DNA of 13,642 nt from Porogramme epimiltina (taxonomy: Eukaryota > Basidiomycota > Agaricomycetes > Polyporales > Polyporaceae). This document shows positions 7,859-13,642 of this stretch, in pieces; position 1 is the first letter of the stretch, and every line of letters starts with the position of its first letter. Where the stretch lies: the NCBI GenBank assembly GCA_900155495.1, contig FTLJ01000275.1, positions 1 through 13,642 on the forward strand, written 5' to 3'. Below the pieces are notes generated by a model, which was given only the letters and a program-made list of their open reading frames with translations, did not search any database and was not told the DNA's origin. Both the position numbers and the translations under genes were made by a program.

Positions 7859-8400
7859 TCGGCGCCGTGCTCCTCAGCAAGCGCATCACCGACGCCATCA
7901 ACGACGCCGCGGGCTGGAAGAACATACCAGGCACACTCGCTCGCGTGTGCCGCCGCGCTGGCGGTGCAGAAGGTGCTCGCGGAGGAGAAGCTGCTCTATT
8001 ACGTGCGCGAGTGCCAGGGCCGAAAGATGGGCGGGCTGCTCTGCGCGGCATGGATGCAGGGCGACGGCGTGCTCGCGAAGGCGTTCGCGTTCAACGATGC
8101 GCACGGCGCCGGCGCGTGGTGGGGGAACAAGTTCGACTTCGAGGGCCAGAAGGTGAGGGCGAAGGCGTACGAGGGGAAGGCGTTCGCGATGGAGGTGCAG
8201 GCGCGCGGGCTGCACAACGGGTTGGTGATCATGGGCCTCACGGGCGGCGTGAAGCTTCAAGTTGGACGAGAATAAGAGGAGCCACTACATGCTCTAGCCC
8301 GCGTATAACGTCACGGACCAGCAGGTGGAGAACATCTTATACGTGTTTGTGAAGAACATGGAGGAAGTTTTGTGGAAGCAAACGGGCTGTGATTGCCAGG
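7859..8400 (+). pseudogene. C-terminal fragment of a class-III PLP-dependent aminotransferase
   Basis: Starting with AVLLSKRITDAINDAAGWKN, the sequence matches the region after the active-site lysine of class-III aminotransferases. It then shifts frame at about 7922 to TYQAHSLACAAALAVQKVL, a hallmark of the family (TYQAHP.ACAAALAV). That frame continues through KAFAMEVQARGLHNGLVIMG to about 8258. A second shift leads to DENKRSHYML, a TAG stop (8295-8297), and then PAYNVTDQQVENILYVFVK, the usual C-terminus where a normal gene has MLAPAYNVT. The PLP lysine and the whole N-terminal part are missing. With two frameshifts and a stop it cannot encode an enzyme. Related intact enzymes transfer amino groups from omega-amino acids such as GABA; the substrate here cannot be inferred. 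Confidence 0.8.
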
Positions 8401-9252
8401 AGGCTAAGCAAGTGGAATCAGAGACTTGTGCAGTACAACACCACTGAGTGTAAACTTCATAGAGTGAATTTCCTGCTCTTTCATGTCATGTGTTTGTTGT
8501 CGAACTATCGAGACTTGTGGCCGCGGGTCTGACGTTTCGGGAAACGTTGAATGCGCGCGAGACTGTGTCGCGAGCGTAGCCTTATACTGAAGGCACATTG
8601 TCCGACTTTTTCCCAGCTTGGACCCGCGTGAACAGAGGGGTCGAGCGCGGTTCGATTGCTGCTACTGTTACACTTTTACGCGTAGAGGCCTTCCGAGTCC
8701 TCGAGACTGACGAATGCCCTGCCGTCCATCACTCGCCGTTTCCGCTCAGGGCGAAGTGCCTGGGAAGCGTCGGCCGTCAGCCACATCATCACTCGGAGAA
8801 GAACGCTCAGGTGCTATATATTGGACGTAGCCTCCTGTTTCCCGCTTGCCAATGACGGTCAAGGAGCTCACCAGGGTAGCTTGAACTGGGATGGTGGGGA
8901 AACGTAGCTATGTTTTTGTAGAATCGGATCCGGCGGGGTCGTCCCCGCGGTACAACAAGTGTGGAACCGTCTCAGTTCTCGTTCAGTGTGGTCTCGTGTT
9001 ACTGTCGACGTTAGTACAATAGACTGGAGCGTATGTAAGAGAAAGCGCCACTGAATAGGATGCGATCCTATTACGTGAGTTTACGGGGGCGTTCGAGAGT
9101 TGTAGGATATAAGGAGCGGTGTCGTATCCAAAGGGACGGGGAGACCCGCCTCGAAAGAGGAGATCAGCGGGGTGAGGTGACCATGTAAGCGCGTGAAGGA
9201 GTTCCAGCTTGCCCGGCCCCGAAAGGGTGAGGAGACGCGGGTGACGCGCAGC
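8401..9252. other. Spacer without a recognisable gene; one small GC hairpin
   Basis: No reading frame here shows family motifs or convincing codon character, and no RNA gene is apparent. The only structure noted is a perfect 6-bp stem GCGGGG-TCGT-CCCCGC at 8933-8948, too short to name. The segment separates the aminotransferase relic from the inner edge of the right repeat arm. Confidence 0.4.
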
Positions 9253-9705
9253 CACGTGGAGGGGACGATGAGGAGATCTGATCGCGACATTGATTTCCCC
9301 GCGGGCCGGACGCGTTCGTCCAAGGACGAGTTTGTCCGCCCTCGCCTCGCCCCGCGTTGTCCGGACGCCGACCACACCCTCCTTGTCGTCTTCCACGACG
9401 CGCTCACTCCGACGCGCACTCTCTAAAGCTCAGGCCTAGGACGCGAGAATCGCTTCGCGCCCCTCTCTTTGCCCCAACACGACCACAATAGCACAACGCC
9501 GCTTCCTCAGCCGCCTTGACCAAGCTTCAGCCTTTGCCCTTGCTTCTCCCCGCAGCGCTTTACCTCTCCCGCCTTGTCCCATCCTCGCCTTAAAAGGCCT
9601 CTCAGCCCCTTCACCCATCCGAATACGCGTCTCCGTCCCTCCGCATCTCCCCCTTCCCTCGTCAACCAACCCCTCCTCATGCCACAACCCCTACCGCTGG
9701 CCGCC
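9253..9705 (+). promoter_or_regulatory. 5' flank of the intact checkpoint kinase gene
   Basis: The block 9253-9445 and the block from about 9592 to the ATG are conserved in the left arm; the piece between them (about 9446-9590) is present only here. Shared sequences include ACGCGCACTCTCT (9414-9426) and CCTAGGACGCG (9435-9445). The start codon context CCGCCATGC at 9701-9709 is the same in both arms. An in-frame ATG 27 bases upstream (9679) is AAG in the left arm, so 9706 is preferred. No TATA box or transcription start can be fixed with confidence. Confidence 0.45.
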
Positions 9706-12584
9706 ATGCAAGCCCTCGTGCAAGCCGAAGACGACCGAATGCTCACCGACGACTTCGAGCCTACCCAACAAACTCAGTCCACTCAGGGGGCGTCCCAGTC
9801 AGACCAAACGTCTCCAGATCAGCTTTGGGGCTTCCTCGTTCCCTGCAGCCCCGTCCTCCGCCGCCTCGATCTCGTCAAAGGCAAGTCCGTATACAACATC
9901 GGCCGCAACAAGGAGTCCATGAGGAACGACATCATCCTCCCGGGCATGAAGATTAGTGAGTTTTTCATATCCAGGCGTGTTCTTGGACGCGTCTGACCAC
10001 TCGCGCGATGTGTTCTATGCGCTCCAGGCAACTTTCACGCTACCATCACGTGGGACGAGGATGTGTCGAACAGGTCTGCTGTGACTGTCCTGGACAAGTC
10101 AAGCAATGGAACTTTCGTGAGTATATGCTCTTCCAATTGCCCCCCGTTCCCATGCTTATGCCCGGAAGATCAACGGGGTGAAAATAGGAAAGGGGAGGTC
10201 CAAGCTTCTGCGCGACGGCAATGAGATCGCGTTCGGGACATCTGTGCAGCAGACTGCTAATAGTGGAGTCGAGGATTATCGTGAGTACTTCACTCAATAT
10301 TACGCTACGAGCACCATCCCCCCGCCGCGACCATCTACCACCCTCTAACATGGTTGCACCCCTTCTCGCCATGCTCTCCCCTTCCCTCTGCCTATTTTTC
10401 TCTCCCGCTCCAGGTCTTCGACTCTGACCACCATCATTACACCCTCTTCTCTTCACAGGCTTTGTATTTCGGCAGCCATCGCACCACCTCCACGAGCGCG
10501 GTCTGCACACATTCTATGATCTACAGCATGAGCTCGGCAAGGGCTCGTTCGCGACGGTCATGAAGGCCTTACACCGAACCGAGGGTAAGTGGTACGCGGT
10601 GAAGATGATCCAGGCAAACAAGCTCCGGCGCGACTTCAGCAGCGTCACCGTCCGCGGACTGCAGGCGGATTCAAAGACAAGTAGCTTTGCGCGCGAGATC
10701 AACATCCTAGAGAAGTTGCAACACAGGAACATTTGTCAACTGAAGGAGGTGTTCTATGAGGAGTACAACATTAGTAAGTGCACATCATACCTTGCGTATG
10801 AAGCCATCGTTAAAGCGTAACATAGACCTGGTGTTGGAGTGGGTGACTGGCGGCGACTTGCTGGATTATATCCTGAGGCGGAATGGCATCCGTAAGTGTC
10901 TCATGTCCCCCACCCTACGTGCCGTCCTAAGTATCCCGCAGAGGAGCCTGAAGCCAAATACCTTACGTACCAAATGTGCGACGCCCTCGCTGTGAGTTTC
11001 CTGTATGCTCTTCTATTCGCGCTCCGCTGACAGCACCCACCAGTACGTTCACGAGATGGGTATCTGCCATCGCGACTTGAAGCCCGAGAATGTGCTCCTC
11101 ACGGCGGATGACCCGCCTATAGTCAAGATCGCCGATTTCGGCCTCGCCAAGGTCATCGACAGCATGACCATGCTCAGGGTACGTCCCTCAACCGTCTCTC
11201 TCTTCCGAAACCCAAGCTCAACTCAAGCGGCCCAGACAATGTGCGGCACCCCGGCCTACCTTGCCCCCGAGGTTGTCACCCAGACCAACAACGAGGGCTA
11301 CGACCAGATTGTCGACAGCTGGAGCGTCGGTGTTATTGTGTTCTGCATGTGCGTCCTTGTTTCAGTTTTGCTATTGTCTCTGCCGCCATATCTAATGCAT
11401 CGCTTAACATAGGCTCGCACACTGCAACCCTTTCGAGGACGAGCAGGGCGGCGACGTGAAGGCGCGGGTCGCATCGCGCCACATCCAGTGGGGCTACCTG
11501 CGCGAGAAGAACGTGAGCGAAGAATGTGAGTCACACTCCCATGTCCTTCCACCCTTCCACATCACGGCCCACTTCCGCTCCCCTCACCCCAGTTCGATCG
11601 AGACTCTTTAACCCTTTCAACGCCTTATCCTCCATCACAAACCGCCCACGAATAAGCCCCCTTTCCCTTACTTCTCCTACCTTCGCATAGAAAGGCGTCC
11701 GCCTTTCTCGTTCGCCCCAAATGGGGCCGTGCATAGCATACTAACGCTTCTCCCCCACAGGCGAGGACTTCATCGCTGCGCTCCTCGAACCCGACCCGAC
11801 ACGCCGCCTCTCCCTCGCCGACGCCCGCCTCCACCCATGGCTGCACCCCGAGCACATCCGCCAGTCCGCCATGGTCCCCGTGTCGCTTCCCGCACAACCA
11901 GAGCAGGCCGCGAACGGCTCGCGCCTCACGATCGATCTCGCAGACGCGTCGATGGCGTCCCTCGCAGACGACCGGATGGCGCTCGACGAGCGCGACGACG
12001 AGCCCCCCGAGACGGGCCGGCAGACGCCACCCTATATCGCACCGGCGTCCCCATCCGACTCGGAGGAGGACGGGGACGAGAGCAGCGGCGCGCAGGGTGG
12101 GCGCCGTGTCAAGAAGCACGCGTCGCGGCTGCAGCGCCGGTCTGACGTCATCCGGCGTGCGAAGGTGCGCGGACAGGGCCTACCGTCGCCCTCGCAGGAG
12201 ATGCGGGCGTGGGCGGCTGCGGAGGACCCCGAGTCTGTCCTTGCGCAGGTGGCGGAGGACGACGAGGACGACGAGGGCGCGGAGGAGGGCGACGAGGAGA
12301 ACGTGCCGCCCACGGCGGTTGCGGGGCCGTCGCGCGGGAACAAGCGCAAGGCCGCTGCGTCGGGTGGCGAGGGCGGCACGGGCGGCGCGGTGCGTCGTGG
12401 ACGTGGGGTCGCGGCTGCGCGGAAGGCGTCCGCGGTCGTTGCGGCGCCGCCTCCGGTGACGCGCAGGGGCCGGGGGCGACAGGGCCAGGAGGACGAGGGC
12501 GGGCCCCGGCGGTCGTCGCGGCTCAGCCAGAGCCAGCAGGTAACTCCGCCGCCTAAGGCGATCAAGGGCGCGCGCCGGGCTTGA
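9706..12584 (+). CDS. chk2: Chk2/Cds1/Rad53-type checkpoint kinase (FHA plus Ser/Thr kinase), 10 exons
   Basis: Proposed exons: 9706-9955, 10028-10116, 10169-10280, 10459-10773, 10826-10891, 10942-10991, 11044-11178, 11236-11348, 11413-11525, 11761-12584. All introns are GT..AG, and the sum is 2067 bp (688 residues plus TGA), in frame throughout. Residues 20-31 hold an SQ/TQ cluster (TQ at 20, 23 and 26, SQ at 30), the target of ATM/ATR-type kinases in this family. The FHA domain spans about 45-155 with IGR (Arg67), SNFH (84-87) and NGTFING (110-116), which bind phosphothreonine. The kinase domain runs about 169-440: glycine loop GKGSFATV (177-184), AVK (Lys199), alpha-C Glu230, HRDLKPEN (303-310), DFG (325-327), GTPAYLAPE (343-351). 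The C-lobe signature YDQIVDSWSVGVIVF is of CAMK/RAD53 type. The tail of about 248 residues has an acidic run (AEDDEDDEGAEEGDEEN) and basic patches (NKRK, RRGRGRQ, RRSSRLSQSQQ) that suggest nuclear localisation. By family, it would act in the nucleus to halt the cycle after DNA damage or replication stress. Intron 9 carries a clear TACTAAC branch site near 11749. Confidence 0.9.
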
Positions 12585-13015
12585 CTGAGGAGGGGGGCGC
12601 TGCGGGTGCTCGGTGTACTGTTGGGTGTGGTACGTTCTGCCGGGGTGTGCTTTGTGCTCGTCGTGCTCTGGACGGTGCTGGCGGACGTGTGGGCGTGGGT
12701 CTGCGGTAGGCGGTGACCCGTTTCTCTCTTGCTTTCTCGCTTTCATCTCATCCTCCCGCTCCGCCACGACTGGTCTCTGACTCACGCTATCCCCTACCCC
12801 GTCCTAGCATCACTCCACCTCTCCCGCACTCAGTTGCTTTACAAAAGTGTATATTTTGCTTGTTTGTCTCCTCTAGGATATCGCGTGCGTGTGCGGGGGG
12901 TAACGCCCTCACGTTCTTTAGTGTTTTGGTTTGTTCATGCACGACTCTACCCTTCTGTACTTGTCTAATCGTCGAAATAGATCCATGTTCACTCACGCAG
13001 TAGGAAACTCTCGCC
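12585..13015 (+). other. 3' flank of the intact kinase gene, shared by both arms
   Basis: No gene is apparent. The open frames seen here and in the mirror segment 1631-2047 are pyrimidine-rich non-coding sequence. Between 12812 and about 12985 the two arms differ at only a handful of positions, about 96 percent identity by eye. This probably contains the kinase 3' UTR; I cannot place the polyadenylation site. Confidence 0.5.
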
Positions 13016-13642
13016 CAAAGGGGGCATTGAAGGTCATGGTTGAGGAGCAAATGGCCTATTGCCCCCACTCGAGAGGGAAAAATCTTTGCTTTGACATATG
13101 TACGTATTCCCCTGCGCCGGTACATAACGCTGCGTACTTGAGAGAATGCAGATATCCGGCGTTTCCGCTATACTGTAGCGACCTAGAAAACTAATCACTG
13201 ATAGTCAACTCCGCAACATTTCAAGATGAGAATCATATAGTAATGTTCTAGGGAAAGGAAATCCCGAATAAGGTTGAGGCTCCTTCCTCTGAGCGTCATA
13301 TATCAACGTAGGAGTAGCTCGACGAAACCTAGGAGCATCCTGTTACCAGTAAGACTTATATTACGTAGCTAGTTCAGACTGCGCTGGTCGACGACAACCA
13401 ATTCAGAGGTCCAGACTCGAGTACTTGGCGTGCTGCTGGGAGATGTTAAACTTTGTTCAGCAGGCCTCCTCTCAACCCCATCGGTATGACTGTCCTTCCG
13501 ATCAGAGTCGGGACTGATGTGTTGATAGAAGTGTCTCTTATGAACGCCTATCACAGGGTTCGAACGCGCAGGGACTATTGAAAAGAGCGGTGCACGTTGA
13601 CGGTTCACAATTTAACTTCAAGTGAACGGGATGTCCTTACAA
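13016..13642. other. Right end, no gene recognised
   Basis: Outside the duplication. AT content rises here compared with the arms. A minus-strand frame at 13369-13608 (79 codons) lacks recognisable motifs and is not called. The GGTTCGAAC string near 13558 resembles a tRNA T-loop but has no flanking stem. Confidence 0.4.

Larger units (their letters stand above)
9253..13015 (+). repeat. Right arm of the large inverted duplication
   Basis: This arm is the reverse-complement counterpart of 1631-5022 and carries the intact kinase gene. It starts at a CACGTGGAGGGGACGA block (9253) and ends near GAAACTCT (about 13011). It has about 125 bp between the CCTAGGACGCG motif and the CTCGCCTT motif upstream of the gene that the left arm lacks, and about 510 bp of kinase exons 4-6 with their introns that the left arm has lost. 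Confidence 0.9.

Noticed and set aside
8598..8855. Plus-strand frame of 85 codons in the spacer
   Set aside because: Starts at a non-ATG codon, has no recognisable motif, and nothing in its context supports expression.
9081..9419. Possible small divergent gene upstream of each kinase copy (shared reading SWKTTR.VWSASGQRG)
   Set aside because: The similarity holds over only about 55 codons, then the frames part through indels. Conservation is that of duplicated flank, not of protein.
9625..9630. ACGCGT (MluI cell-cycle box-like) site upstream of both kinase copies
   Set aside because: Conserved in both arms (4754-4759 in the left), but the same hexamer occurs many times in this GC-rich window, including inside introns and spacers, so it carries little weight.
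13556..13575. GGTTCGAAC string resembling a tRNA T-loop
   Set aside because: The flanking bases cannot form the five-pair T stem on either strand, and no acceptor or anticodon arm is found nearby.

Overview
This window looks like nuclear DNA of a filamentous basidiomycete, probably an Agaricomycete. It is GC-rich. The one well-resolved multi-exon gene has mostly short GT..AG introns (about 50-70 bp, with three longer ones). The recognisable families (an FHA-kinase checkpoint protein, an F-box/LRR-like protein, DUF4246, a GH31 glucosidase, a class-III aminotransferase) are typical of mushroom-forming fungi. All assignments come from reading the sequence; no search was run.

The dominant structure is a large imperfect inverted duplication. 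The left arm (about 1631-5022) and right arm (about 9253-13015) are reverse-complement copies of one locus, separated by a 4.2 kb unique spacer. The right arm carries an apparently intact 10-exon gene on the + strand (9706-12584, 688 codons plus stop). It encodes a Chk2/Cds1/Rad53-type DNA-damage checkpoint kinase: SQ/TQ cluster, FHA domain, CAMK-type kinase domain, and an acidic then basic tail. The left arm carries the same gene on the - strand (2048-4675) as a decayed copy. It has a stop codon in the SQ/TQ cluster, an 8-bp frameshifting deletion in the FHA exon, a deletion of about 510 bp removing the kinase N-lobe, and HRD changed to HCD. Its last four exons and 3' flank are still almost identical to the intact copy. 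The two copies are transcribed outward, away from the spacer.

The spacer holds an intact F-box-type gene (about 5311-7080, +), a short tandem repeat of 94-99 bp units (about 7284-7562), and a chimeric relic in which a DUF4246 fragment runs directly into the C-terminal part of a class-III PLP aminotransferase, with frameshifts and stops (7636-8400). Outside the arms, the left end has the 3' part of an unrecognised gene (1-747, +) and a short GH31 alpha-glucosidase relic (987-1121, -). The right end (13016-13642) shows no gene. Overall this is one functional checkpoint kinase gene and one F-box gene set among duplicated and broken gene pieces, as expected of a recently rearranged region.
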